Translations under genes and position numbers: made by a program
From: Salticus scenicus
Taxonomy: Eukaryota > Arthropoda > Arachnida > Araneae > Salticidae
Direction of reading: 5' to 3'
DNA length: 64,000 bases
NCBI GenBank assembly: GCA_963930645.1
Contig: OZ005662.1
Location: 101,044,436-101,108,435, forward strand
Part shown: positions 12,375 through 22,710 of the stretch, in pieces
Numbering within the stretch: position 1 is the first letter of the stretch
Layout of the letters: each line of letters starts with the position of its first letter
Notes under the pieces: model-generated
Told to the model about the DNA's origin: nothing
What the model saw: only the letters and a program-made list of their open reading frames with translations
The model's database searches: none

Positions 12375-13343
12375 TTTTAACAAAAAAGCACATGATTAGC
12401 ATAGATTATTATAAATTTTCCAACTGCATTAACAACTTACACTATTTAATTTTCAATTTATTTTACCTCTCTGATAAAAATTAAAAATTGATATTAATTT
12501 TAATTATGGAAGAAAAAATTTTGCAAAAATCAATCTTCATACTTTTATTAAAAAAAAAAAAAAAAAAAAGTATAAAAAAAAAAGATTGCTTTTCTTAAAC
12601 CTTGTACATTATTTCCAAATTGGAAATTTACTATATAGTGCACTATACACTTATAGTATGGTAAAAAGAAAAAAGTACTACAACTGAAAAAGTACTACAA
12701 CATTTTAAGCAATTACTATTTATATCCTATGCCACATTATATCCGAATAATTTTGTGAATCCCTGTAAATCAATAATTAATACCAATCACACCATAATAG
12801 AAACAGGTTTTTGTACATATAAATAATGTATTTTAATATCGTTGCGTTTTGTGAAAGTTAAAAGTATTAAAATAATCTTTTAAAAATACCTCTCATAAAA
12901 TGTAATATATTCGAATTCTTCTGTCAGTCTTTGTAGACAATCCAAATCATACAATTTCCATACTAAACAGTCTACAGTGAACTTGAATAATATGTATAAG
13001 TTTCAAACCATTTTAAAAATATTTACGGGAAGGAGAATAAAGATATACAGATGAATCAAAATCACTTTCCAAATTTGCTGGAAAATGATAAAAAATGTGT
13101 TATTAAATTTTAAATAAAAAATTTGAATAAATATTTTTTTTTCATTTTTACTACATGTTAATCTGCATTGCATTTAAAGGTTTTTTGACTCATAAAAATG
13201 CAGTTCGTTATTTACGTCGAGCAGGTAGTTTTGCATTACGATAAGGAAGAGATTAAAAAGAAAAATAACACCTGCGTTCCAATTAAAATGTTTATACAGT
13301 TGCTTTTTTACTTTCGTGTACGAATAAAACTAATATTGGAGTC

Positions 13344-13375
<32 letters not shown>
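10680..13375. other. AT-rich low-complexity stretch
   Basis: No gene seen. Contains long A or T runs (about 10727-10747, 12111-12138, 12199-12216, 12341-12370, 12549-12568), a (TTTA)n array at 11739-11774 and an (AT)n run at 13347-13374 that adjoins the next Helitron end. Confidence 0.5.
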
Positions 13376-14450
13376 CTAGCAAGCGACGCCCGCTTCGCTG
13401 GTCCCTATTTTTAAATGAATCACTATAATTACTAAATTCTCAAAATTGCATTAATTTTTATCACGTGAAAAAAAAAAAAGATAAACAAAATTTGATTAGG
13501 AAAAATGTCGCACCGGGTTCTCACTGCCTTCGGAAAAAATTCCCAAAATGCTCTAACTCTTATTTCTATTATTTTCCCCCTTCGCCCCCCCCCTCCCGTC
13601 TATCCTAATAATTTTACAAATTCGAAAATATCCGCAATCGATTTTTAAGTATCAAAAACCTCTATGCACTAGTTTTGAACGATCTATCTCTATTTTTATT
13701 TTTTTGCCCCTCCGCTCCCCTTCCCACTTCCCGCCCCTCCCAATAATTTTAAAAATTCGAAAATATTCGCAATCGATTTGTAGGTATCGAAAACCTCTAT
13801 GTACCAATTTTGAATGATCTATCTCTATTTTATTTTTCCCCCTCCGCCCCCCCTCCAAATAACTTTACACTTCAGAAAATATCCCCATTCGACTTGAAGG
13901 CCTCTGAAACCTATCTGTACCAATTTTGTACGGCCTAACTGTATTTTTATTTGTTTTTTCCTATAACCCCCACCCCTTGCTGCCCCACCTGGGGGCTGAA
14001 TTTCTAAAATTCCAGAAATTCGTTTTTAGATAATTGCATTAGCTATATTTTAGAGCAAAAATTTCACGTATATCTGTTTTTTTGTTTGAGATATATAGGA
14101 TTATGTGAAAGCACGTGTCGTCCCCCCCCCCCCCTTGGGGACCGAATTTCTAAAATTCCAGAAATTGATTTTTAGACATTTCTATTAGCTATATTTTAAA
14201 GAAAAAATTTTACGGATATCTGTTCTTTTGTTTGAGATATGAAGGATTTTGTGAAATCACGTTTTGCCTTCCTCTCCCCCCTTGGGGGGGGGGGGGCGAA
14301 TTTTGTAAAATCTCTTCTTAGTGGATGCCTACGTCATAGAAAGAACAATGACACAAAATTTCATGCTTCTAGGTTCAGGGGTTTGGTCTGGGCGATGATG
14401 AATCACCCCCTCACTCAGTCAGTCAGGAAGAACGATTTTATATATATAGA
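13376..14450 (-). mobile_element. Non-autonomous Helitron with internal tandem repeats
   Basis: On the minus strand it starts TCTATATATATAAAATCG (14450 downward) and ends CCAGCGAAGCGGGCGTCGC then TTGCTAG, followed by T. The CAGCGAAGCGGGC-type hairpin directly before CTAG is typical of arthropod Helitron 3' ends. Flanking bases are A and T. Internally there are about three copies of a 115-136-bp unit (around 13633, 13769 and 13886, each with CTATCTCTATTTTATTTTT-like tracts) and two copies of a roughly 145-bp unit containing AATTTCTAAAATTCCAGAAA. No protein is encoded. Confidence 0.8.
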
Positions 14451-14686
14451 TATATTCACTTTTTTATTGAAAAAATCTATTTTGACCATCCCTGAATTCA
14501 TGTTGACAATTCCTGAATACGTCTGAACGTATCTGTATGTTTCATATAACTTAAAACTGGTTAATCGTAGAATTATATGAAGTGCAACATAATTCATGAC
14601 GCACGTCTATGCTTACGTATGCGGGAATGTATACGTATAGAACAATTGAAAAAGGTTTAGCCGTAGTATGTTTGCAGTATCTGAAT
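14451..14686. other. Short unclassified gap
   Basis: No coding sequence or repeat termini recognised between the Helitron and the Tigger flank. Confidence 0.4.
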
Positions 14687-14712
14687 TTAGTATCTGAATT
14701 CAGATACTAATA
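14669..14712 (+). repeat. TTTAGTATCTGAA motif repeats flanking the Tigger left end
   Basis: AGTATCTGAA occurs twice in direct order and once inverted, giving a 24-bp perfect palindrome at 14687-14710, immediately before TA and the Tigger terminus at 14713. The same TTTAGTATCTGAA motif lies just beyond the other Tigger terminus at 38416-38429, which is the evidence that the two termini belong to one insertion. Confidence 0.75.
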
Positions 14713-15162
14713 CAGTGGACGCTCGTTAATTCGAACTCGAAGGTTCTCAGAAAATAGTTCGAATTATCCGAAGTTCGAATTATCCGATGTTAAGGGAAAA
14801 TAATTTTAAAAGTATCGTTGAAGACGAAAAGTCCCCTAATATGTATAACATAAATTAAAATTAAATATACTATGAAAGAACAATAAAAACTTACCTTAAA
14901 CATAAAATGAGGCAGAAGATATTTCATAGAAAGTAAATTTTAATTAAAAATGTAAGTTACACTTTCGGGAAAAACTGTAAAACGGATGTTTGTTTTTGCC
15001 TACTATGCCTACGTTTTTCAGTCAGCTTTTCTATTTGAAGTAAGCATTTCAATTCCTTTTCAGAGGAAGATTCTATCTGAATAAATGCTTTGAGAGTTTT
15101 TATCGAGTCCATTATGCTTGATCATTAGGACGCTTAAAAGTTTCTTCAGTCTCATCTGAATC

Positions 15163-15608
15163 CTATAAAGTTTCTTCTTTCTCATCTTCCCGGATAGTTT
15201 TTATTATTTCATCATCGTTCAGTTTTCCACAGATTTCTACGTCTTCATCTACACTTTCATAATCAGTAAAAGTAACGTTATCACATTTAAATTTTTTGAA
15301 TTCAGGAAAATCAGTATCAACAGTATCACATTCTTCGGTTTGATTGCTCTTTTCGGCATGCATGAATTTAGCATGACGAAAGGAATTTCTGATTGTGCTT
15401 TCTTTAACAGCATCCCATGCAGCATATAGATCATTTATAGCTGTCAGCAGAGTAATATCGTAATTTTCACCACAATCTAAAGAAAAAAGGATTTGTTTTA
15501 AGAGTCTCTTACGGTAATTTACTTTATGATTCTGTATGATTCCTTGATCCATTGGTTGTAGCTTCGCAGTTGTATTTGGCGGCAAATATTCAACCTGTAT
15601 GGAACTCA
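15163..15608 (-). pseudogene. Tigger transposase, C-terminal part
   Basis: Continues the Tigger transposase of 22711-23572. It begins SSIQVEYLPPNTTAKLQP and holds the third catalytic Asp in PMDQGIIQNHK, the usual DDE_1 end motif of pogo/Tigger enzymes (Leu/Pro/Asn-rich TAKLQPMDQG block). It is followed by an acidic tail (residues rich in D and E) and stops at 15163. It is separated from the N-terminal part by 7.1 kb of inserted DNA. The two parts rejoin in frame through the codon formed at the TCA duplication. Both halves look otherwise undamaged. Confidence 0.9.
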
Positions 15609-16016
15609 CAAGCAAACATTCATTTGGGGAGGATGGAGTTGCAGGTCAGGAGAGGAGTCATTTGAAAGAGGATTTTGGGAAGAGTATACTGTACAAATTT
15701 TACCTGCTATGGCCCACTGGGAGAGGAACAGGACCTCTTCAAAACAAATTATTTTTCTTTTTCCTGTAGTCACAGAGGTCAAAGTGCCCGATATTTAAAA
15801 TCATTCTCCCACCACTATTCTTAAGATATAAACTTGATAACTTTCTTGATAACTTTCTTGAAAATCTGAGGAACAAAAATATAAGGAATATGTTAGCTTA
15901 CGAATGGTGACGGGATAGTGAATTAAAAACATAGGACACTTCGACCCCTGGCAGTTATGGATTAATGCAGCGTCGTTCATGCCCTAAAACTGAAGTATGG
16001 TTCAGCAGAGAAGGGC

Positions 16017-16619
16017 ATGAATGTTGAAGAGAACGCATTGTTTGATCATACCGTTGGTATAAGTGAGAATCGATTAGAAATAATCGAAGAGGTAAAAACG
16101 CTTGGCTTTGGTGGTGATGATGGGAGTGACATGGAAATGAACTTTGGCGATGAAGACGATTCGGATACGGAGATCGAAGAAGAACAGGAAGAGGAAGGAC
16201 TGGTTGCAACTACACCAGAAGTGCTTCATTCATCACAAGCATCAACATCAGATTCAGATTATGAAGGATCTCCTGTTAAAAAAAGAAATATTTTGGATGA
16301 TGATTACAAGGAGGCTGCTTGGAAATTCCTTACTGAAAACGATGATGGCACTCTACGCAACGTTAATAGAAAGGCCAGTACGGTTATGAATCGGTTTCGA
16401 AGAATTAAAAACATGAACATTCTTTATAAGTATGGAAAGTCTAGAGACAAGCCAACGATGAAGAAGGTCAATGATGCAGTACTCAACATATTTAGAGAAA
16501 AAGTTCAAGAATGTGCTGTCATTCATGATCGCAACCTTCGTCTTTGGGCCTTGCAGATTAAAGAAAATATGGATCCTCAACATCTACATCTTAATAACTT
16601 CAAAGCATCTGCCTCATGG
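16017..16619 (+). pseudogene. DDE transposase, N-terminal part (201 codons)
   Basis: Starts at ATG 16017; the same frame is open upstream only to a TAA at 15963. An acidic, serine-rich low-complexity segment (about residues 30-85) is followed by a segment ending LRLWALQIKENMDPQHLH and FKASASW, which matches the second helix-turn-helix of CENP-B/Tc5-type transposases (the W continues as VLRFKKKNNI across the insertion). A first helix-turn-helix is not obvious. The frame is broken after Trp201 (16617-16619) by the hAT element at 16620. Removing that element and one CTCATGG copy joins it in frame to 21428, giving a predicted 531-residue protein. The family is known to me only as uncharacterised DDE proteins of arthropods. 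Confidence 0.8.
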
Positions 16620-17030
16620 CAGGGCCGGCCCTAACGTTTTTGCTGCCGTAGGCAAACCTCAAAAGTGCCGCCCCCTCAAGCTTAAAAACCTTTAAAAGAA
16701 AATAGATTTGTATCTTAAAAAAAAAAAAAATGATAATCATAAAAATACGGTCTAATCGAATTTAACTAAGACGACAAGAACACTCATGCAATATTTAAAA
16801 AAAAAAAAGTGTTAAGTTAAAAACACAAAATCTTTGAAACGAAAACTAGTACAGACAATATTTTCAAACCAGTAAAAAATAAAGAATGCTAGTACGATAT
16901 ACAAAATTTAAAGTGATCTCTTAAGTACTCTCTTAATTGAATTAAAGTAATCTCTTTCGAACCTTTTTTGTCTGCATAATTTCGAATAACTTCTTACATA
17001 TATCTAATTTGTTACTCAATTCATGTTCAA

Positions 17031-18673
17031 TCTATATTAATAAAATCAGACTTTTGCCTGTAAATTTGTCAGAATCAAAAAATTTTGCGATATCTTCACG
17101 TTTCACACACCATGAAAGCCGAAAATGACTTCAGAAAATTTTGCCTGTGTGTGTGTGTGTCATCGTGTCTGTACGTCGCTATTTTTGTCCGGGCATCACT
17201 TGAGAACGGCTGGACGGAATTCAACAGCGCTTGGCAGGAATTTAGGCCTTCACCCAACTTAAAATTATATCTATAGAAATTTAAAAATTTTTTATTGGTT
17301 TTCGAATTGTGGATAAAAAACGCCTGCGCATGCGCCATAAAGATTTTGTCAGTAAAACGTTTTGAATGGAAATAATTATAAGATAAAAAAAAAATTTATA
17401 TACCATGTTTTTAAACAGCTTAAACTTCTCTTTAAAACGCATTAAAAAGCTCCAATAGGCAGGTAATGGACTTGGCGCCAAATTTGACAACTTTTTGCCC
17501 TTGGCGACTTTTTTGGCGAGAAAATTCTTATTATCGATATTCCAAAGATGGACATTCTAATGTGATTGGTTAAAGAGTTACCGGAAATTTGAATAAAAAA
17601 AAAAAAAAGTTGGTTTTAAAAATAAAATATTAATCCTTTCCGAACAACATATATTTGCATCATGAACTACATTAGCACTTTATCATTGTGTAGAAAACCT
17701 TTAAAATGATAACGACGTCAATTTTTGCCAAATGCATAATTTAACTTTTAACGATTTTTTAACGCTCACGTTTAATTAAATGTATTTATTTTTAGGTCGA
17801 AAGAAAATGAACTCGTAAATTTTTTTTGGCAACAATTAAATTATAGTTAGTATTTTAATGGCTATTTTTATTGCTATTAGGAGCTTATCATTTTCACATT
17901 TTAATTAATTAAAAGAAAACTATTCGAAAATCTGACTTCGAAGTATTGTGTTGTCACCGGGTTCTGAGCTACTGTGAAAGTTTCAAATGTCTAGCTAGTC
18001 GGGAAGTTAGTTAAAAATCGATTGCAAGATTTGTCCCTGACAAACACACAAGAATCGAAGTTAATAAAAACATGGTAAAATAAATTTTTAAGTTAGAGAC
18101 ATTTTTTATTCACGTGATTCGCACTACAAATTATGAAAAGATTAAAATGAAGTGTTGCCATCTAAATTTCATACTTTAGTTCATTTTAAAAAATCTAATT
18201 GTCGTATCGAAAAACTGTTTATACCCCAAGATTCAGAAAAATCACCCCTTTCATTTGGTACTAAATTTGTAACGATAGGTCTGATATTTCTAATTTATTT
18301 TTCCCTTTTTCCGTTGCCACCTAAATTTCATACTTTAGTTATTTTTAAAAAATGTAATTATCGCGTCGAAAAACTGTTTGCACACCTGGATTCAGAAAAA
18401 TCGTCCCTTTCATTTGGTAACAAATTTGTAAAGATAGGTCTGATATTTCTAATTTATTTTCCCCTTTTTCCGTTTTTAACCCGGATTCGGCGGAAGGTTT
18501 ATGACACAGAAGGTAAGCTAAAAAAAAGAAAAAAAAGTATTTAAATAATAATAATAATAATACGGAAATAAAATACGCATTTTTTCCCCCAGAAATAAAA
18601 CGAACTATTTTTTATTTCGCGTGAATAATAAAAATTAGAGAGAAAAATAAATAGTTGCCCTGCAAAAGTTAGT

Positions 18674-18708
<35 letters not shown>

Positions 18709-19195
18709 CAGGAATTTGCATGATGTGGATAAATATTTTCATAGAGATATTTGGTATTACTTTAATATTTTTATTTAATCAAGCAGTACTTTTCTTCCCT
18801 GCAGTAAAACAAAATTTTCATATCATAAAAGAATTTTTATTTTATTTTATTGTATTTATTTTTTGTATGGAACAGCTTTAGTAACGGATCCCTTTGACAA
18901 AATTTGAAATTTGGCACCGAAGTTGTTCGGACGTTTCTCTCCAAAATCTTTAGTAGCACAATTCAGATAGCCATTTCAATTCATCGTAAAAATGGCATAA
19001 AATATTTAAAGTCACCAAAGGGGTCCCATACTAAAGCTGTGCTTTTTCTATTTATTTATTTATATAATATTTTCTATTAAAGACTTCCGAAAATGTTCCA
19101 TACATTTCTCTTTTACACCTTTGTTCAGTTGTTTAATTGATTTTAAAATTTTATTAACACATTTTCAATCTCGGCAACGCCGGGTGAACCAGCAA
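17031..19195 (+). mobile_element. Non-autonomous Helitron A
   Basis: Starts TCTATATTAATAAAATCAG after an A, the same 5' terminus as Helitron B at 19337. Both share ACTTTTGYCTGTAAATTTG and the block TCCGGGCATCACTTGAGAAC. A hairpin CGGC-AAC-GCCG followed by GGTGAACCAGCAAT at 19172-19196 is the best 3' end, but it lacks a clean CTAG, so this end is degenerate or approximate. It contains a tandem pair of about 160 bp at 18154-18474, a poly-T run at 18677-18706 and no Rep/helicase gene. Confidence 0.6.
18154..18474 (+). repeat. Tandem pair, about 160-bp unit
   Basis: GTTGCCAYCTAAATTTCATA recurs at 18154 and 18314; each copy continues through GAAAAACTGTTT and GATAGGTCTGATATTTCTAA. The 130-codon open frame across it is a product of the duplication and lacks recognisable protein features. 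Confidence 0.8.
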
Positions 19196-19336
19196 TTATA
19201 TATATAAACAAAATGCAGTATCCCTGGAGTACCTGTGTTAAAAGTCACGCATCTTCTATTCATACCAAATATCATAGTATTATATCAGATGTGAATGTTG
19301 TAATATGATATTGTTAACACTTGAGGAGGACAGCTA

Positions 19337-21207
19337 TCTATATTAATAAAATGAGACTTTTGTCTGTAAATTTGCCAGAATCAAATAATTTTGTGATATA
19401 TTCACGTTCACACACTATGAAAGCCGAAAATGACTTCAGAAAATTTTGCCTGTGTGTGTGTGTGTGTGTCATCGTGTCTGTATGTCACTATTTTTGTCCG
19501 GGCATCACTTGAGAACGGCTGGACTGAATTCAACGGCGCTTGGCAGAAACTTAGATCTTTACCCAACTTAAAATTATATCAATCAACTTTTCATAAATTC
19601 CCCCCGTTTCCGCCTGGGGAAGGTATCACTTCAGAACGGCTGGACGGAATTCAACAGCGCTTCGCGGAAATTTAGGTCTTTACCCAACTTAAAATTATAT
19701 CTATCAACTTTTCAGAAATTCCTCCACGTTCCCACCTGGGGGGGCAAAAGACATAAACACGTTTGTCCGGGTATCACTTGAGAACGGCTGGACGGAATTC
19801 AACGGCACTTGGCAGGAATTGAATTTAGGTCTTTACCCAATTTAAAATTATATCTATAATCTTTTCAGAAATTCCTCCCCCCCCCCCTCGTTCCCCCCTG
19901 CGGGGCAAAAGACAAAAACACGTTTGTAAGCATAACTCGGCTCTTAATTACTTCACAATAAAGAAATTTCACATGGGTAGACTAGACATGAGTACAAATA
20001 AAACATTATCTGCGATTTAGGGATTTTCGATTTTTAAGGGAAGGAAGGGGAAAATCGATTTTTGGCGAGAAATTTCGAAAATTCCTGATTTGAGTAGAAC
20101 TCTACCAAAAATGGAATAAAGATGTTGAAAAAACGCTATATGACTTTCTTAGGATATTTCCTAAAACACATTTTTGATTTTTTGTGATCTGCCAATTTTT
20201 TTTCGTTTGGGGGGGGGGGGGGGGATGTGTTACAAATGACAAATTCGAGACACTCTTTTTAGCGCTAAATTTGTCCTAGGAAATTTATGAGAGCTGCGGT
20301 CACGAAGTTTAGTGCTTAGATTGTTTATATGCAACCGGCACCTAAAGAAACGGGATTTATCGAAATACCGCCTTACCCCCAGGGAGACAGGAAGCAAAAA
20401 AACATTTGTAAGCATAACTCGTCCCCAAATTACTTCACGGTGAAAAAATTGCACTTGATGAGACTAGACTTGAGTATAAATAAAACATTATGTACGATTT
20501 TAGAATTCTTGATTCTTAAAGGAAAGAGGGGAAAAATCGTTTTTCGAGGGGGAAATTTCAGAAATTCCGGAATTTTTAGTAGAGCTCTACTAAAGATGTT
20601 ACAAAGGTATTGAAAATAGCCATGTGTCTTCTTTAGAATATTTTCAAAAACACATTTTCGTTTTTTTGTGATTTTCGACTTTTTTTTTTCTGAGGGAAGG
20701 GGGGGGGGTTGCAAATTCAAGACCCCCTCCTTTTTAGCGCTAAATCTGTCTTGGTAAATCTATGGGATCTGTGGTCACGAAATTTGGTGCACAAATTGTT
20801 TATATGTATCAGACAGTTATTGTAACGAGATTTTGCGAAATTCGCCCACTTATCCCTTGGGGTCGGGGGGTGGGCAATAAATACGCGTAAAAAACACGTT
20901 ATTCTGTTTGAATTCACTTTATATTATCTTCGAATGATGAGTTTTGATGTGTGGATGTTGATTAGGTGTACGCATTATGTACTTTGGTGAGATTTCGCAA
21001 AACGTCTAACTTAGCCGCTGGGGAATGGGAAGTAAGAAGTGGATAAGTTGCTGCCGAAGGCAGTGTGGACCCGGAATCCTCACGTTGCGAGCAGGAAAAA
21101 CCTCTACGGAACACAGAAGAAACTTTAACTTAGGTTATTAATAATGATATGTAATTTTGACAACTCATTTAAGTACAGTGCTCAGCGAAGCGGGCAAAGC
21201 CTGCTAG
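19337..21207 (+). mobile_element. Non-autonomous Helitron B
   Basis: Starts TCTATATTAATAAAATGAG after an A and ends CTCAGCGAAGCGGGCAAAGC then CTGCTAG followed by T. The GCGGGC-AAA-GCCTGC hairpin sits directly before the CTAG-T end, giving a textbook Helitron 3' terminus. Internally there are three to four copies of a roughly 120-140-bp unit (each with GAGAACGGCTGGACGGAATT, from about 19510 to 19880) and two copies of a 480-bp unit (from about 19918 and 20398, each with GTAAGCATAACTCG). No protein is encoded. Confidence 0.85.
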
Positions 21208-21275
21208 TCATAGATATAATAATAAGACATAGATTGATCATTGGGGGGGGGAGGGGGGAGTTGCCTATTCTTGTC
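21208..21275 (+). repeat. Repeat shared with 40009-40070
   Basis: TCATAGATATAATAATAAGA, then CATAGATTGATCA and a G run, follow Helitron B directly and recur almost unchanged at 40009-40070. It could be the 5' start of another Helitron (begins TC and is AT-rich), but no matching 3' end was found. Confidence 0.5.
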
Positions 21276-21427
21276 TGTAGTGCATTTCAAAATATAGGAA
21301 TGGGCATAAAAACCTGTAATTTCTTGTATTTATTTATTTTAAATTATTATTTTTTTCTTTTTTGTAGTTAAGTTAGTTTTGCCGCCGTAGGCAATTGCCT
21401 ACCGCCTAGAGCCGACCCTGCTCATGG

Positions 21428-22420
21428 GTTCTTCGATTTAAAAAGAAAAACAATATTGTTAGTCGAGCGATCACACTCAAGGTGAGAAAGAACTGGAAGG
21501 AAAACGAACGAGAAACACATCAGCTAGCCAATGATTTCGTAATCTCTGTGAAGTCACTTATTCAGCATGAAGGATTAGATGCGAAAAATATCTTTAACAC
21601 TGATCAAAGTCGATTTGAGAAGGAATTACATTCTTATCGGACATTAAGACAAGTAGGAACAAAAAGAGTTCAAACTGTTGTTGGGTCGCAGAGCGCAACA
21701 ACTTATTCTTACATGATTATGCCCGTAATTTCAATGGGTGGAGAGATCATGAGACCGATGTATGTTCTTGTTGCTGAACCAAACGGGAAATTTCCAAATT
21801 CTAAAGAACATGATCCTCCAAACATTGTTTCATTTGCTGCTCGAACAGCAAACATGAACAAGGAGGATCTCAAGCGATTTTACAATGAAGCCTTCTGGAA
21901 AAGTATTCCCTCTGATCGTGACAAAATCTTGTTGCTCCTGGAATCGTGGCGTGCAAATCGCGATGATTCTCTTTCAAGTGGAACATGTCCAATTGGTAGA
22001 CATTTAATAAAGCAGCTTATCCCTGGCGGATGTACAGGATTAATACAACCACTGGATGTTTACTTTTTCAGACCATATAAAGCATTCATTAGATATATCA
22101 CTGATACTCTTATTGCCAATTCCGCGATACAACTGTGGCAAAGAAAGAATTTTCTACAAATGCAAGGATTTGCTATTTATCAATTCAGCACCCCGAGATT
22201 CAGGAGCATGATTAAGTATGCATTTTACAAAAGTGGATACTTGGATGAAGAACCTGAACACTGGATTTCACCCATGGACTTTTGTTTCGATGCAAATATG
22301 TTTGACAAATGCTTGAAATGTAATGAGATGAGTTTTGTTAAGTGCGCACATTGTGAAAAGAGCCTTTGTGCACTGCATGCATTTGTTAATGAGATTCATC
22401 TCGATTGTACTTCTGCTTAG
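21428..22420 (+). pseudogene. DDE transposase, catalytic and C-terminal part
   Basis: Continues the protein of 16017-16619 (330 codons to the TAG at 22418-22420). Catalytic-core blocks are visible: IFNTDQSRFEKELHSYR with the first Asp; KILLLLESW where relatives have an Asp but this copy has Glu; and LIPGGCTGLIQPLDVYFFRP with the last Asp. The C-terminus is Cys/His-rich (CLKCNEMSFVKCAHCEKSLC, then HLDC), a probable zinc-binding tail. No internal stop is present. The Glu at the second catalytic position could make the enzyme inactive even before the hAT insertion. Assignment to DDE_1/pogo-like enzymes rests on motif spacing and the IQPLDV block. Confidence 0.85.
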
Positions 22421-22554
22421 TATAACTTAAATAAAACCTTTTTATTCAAAGTATTGTCTTCATTTCTCTCATTATCTCATTTTTCATGGATTTTCTCCAC
22501 TTTTTTTAAGAATTTCTACTAATATTTTCCGAATTTCGTCTCCCTGCTCCATAT

Positions 22555-22574
22555 TAACCTAACCTAACCTAACC
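22555..22574 (+). repeat. Short (CCTAA)n tract, arthropod telomere-type motif
   Basis: Four consecutive TAACC/CCTAA units, equal to TTAGG on the other strand, the common arthropod telomere repeat. It lies in the 3' non-coding part of the DDE transposon. Four units may be chance. Confidence 0.6.
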
Positions 22575-22710
22575 ATTTGGAGCCTTCTAACTTTTGACCT
22601 GATGGCCCATTGCAGCTAAGATTTATACAAGATAATCACCTTTTGTTCTTCTTTCGAATGAACCCACCCCCATCCTGCAACTCCATCCTCCCAAAATGAA
22701 TGTTTGCTTG

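Larger units (their letters stand above)
16620..21420. mobile_element. Non-autonomous hAT element carrying two Helitrons
   Basis: Ends are CAGGGCCGGCCCTAACG and the complement TAGAGCCGACCCTG, with subterminal TGCCGTAGGCAA on the left and GCCGTAGGCAATTGCCTAC on the right. CTCATGG is duplicated on both sides (16613-16619 and 21421-21427); an 8-bp duplication with one mismatch is also possible, as hAT elements make 8-bp duplications. No hAT transposase is present. Most of its 4.8 kb consists of the Helitrons at 17031-19195 and 19337-21207, so the hAT body itself is under 1 kb. Confidence 0.85.
15609..22710 (+). mobile_element. DDE transposon with 3-bp TCA target duplication
   Basis: Inserted in the Tigger transposase gene. 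Termini are CAAGCAAACATTCATTTGGG and the complement, extending about 37 bp through GAGGATGGAGTTGCAGG with one mismatch. TCA is present on both sides (15606-15608 and 22711-22713), and removing one copy restores the Tigger frame exactly. The pre-insertion target reads GAACTCAGTTC, an inverted repeat around the central TCA. Its own length is about 2.3 kb once the nested 4.8-kb hAT element is removed. It encodes one transposase (16017-16619 plus 21428-22420) with an AATAAA signal soon after the stop. The transposase resembles the pogo/DDE_1 group, which normally duplicates TA, so the 3-bp duplication is unexpected. Confidence 0.85.

Noticed and set aside
16144..16583. Frames on both strands over the DDE transposase N-terminus
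   Set aside because: Shadows of the 16017-16619 frame, which has the joined domain structure.
18152..18544. 130-codon hydrophobic frame
   Set aside because: Spans a 160-bp tandem duplication inside a Helitron; low-complexity, no known family.
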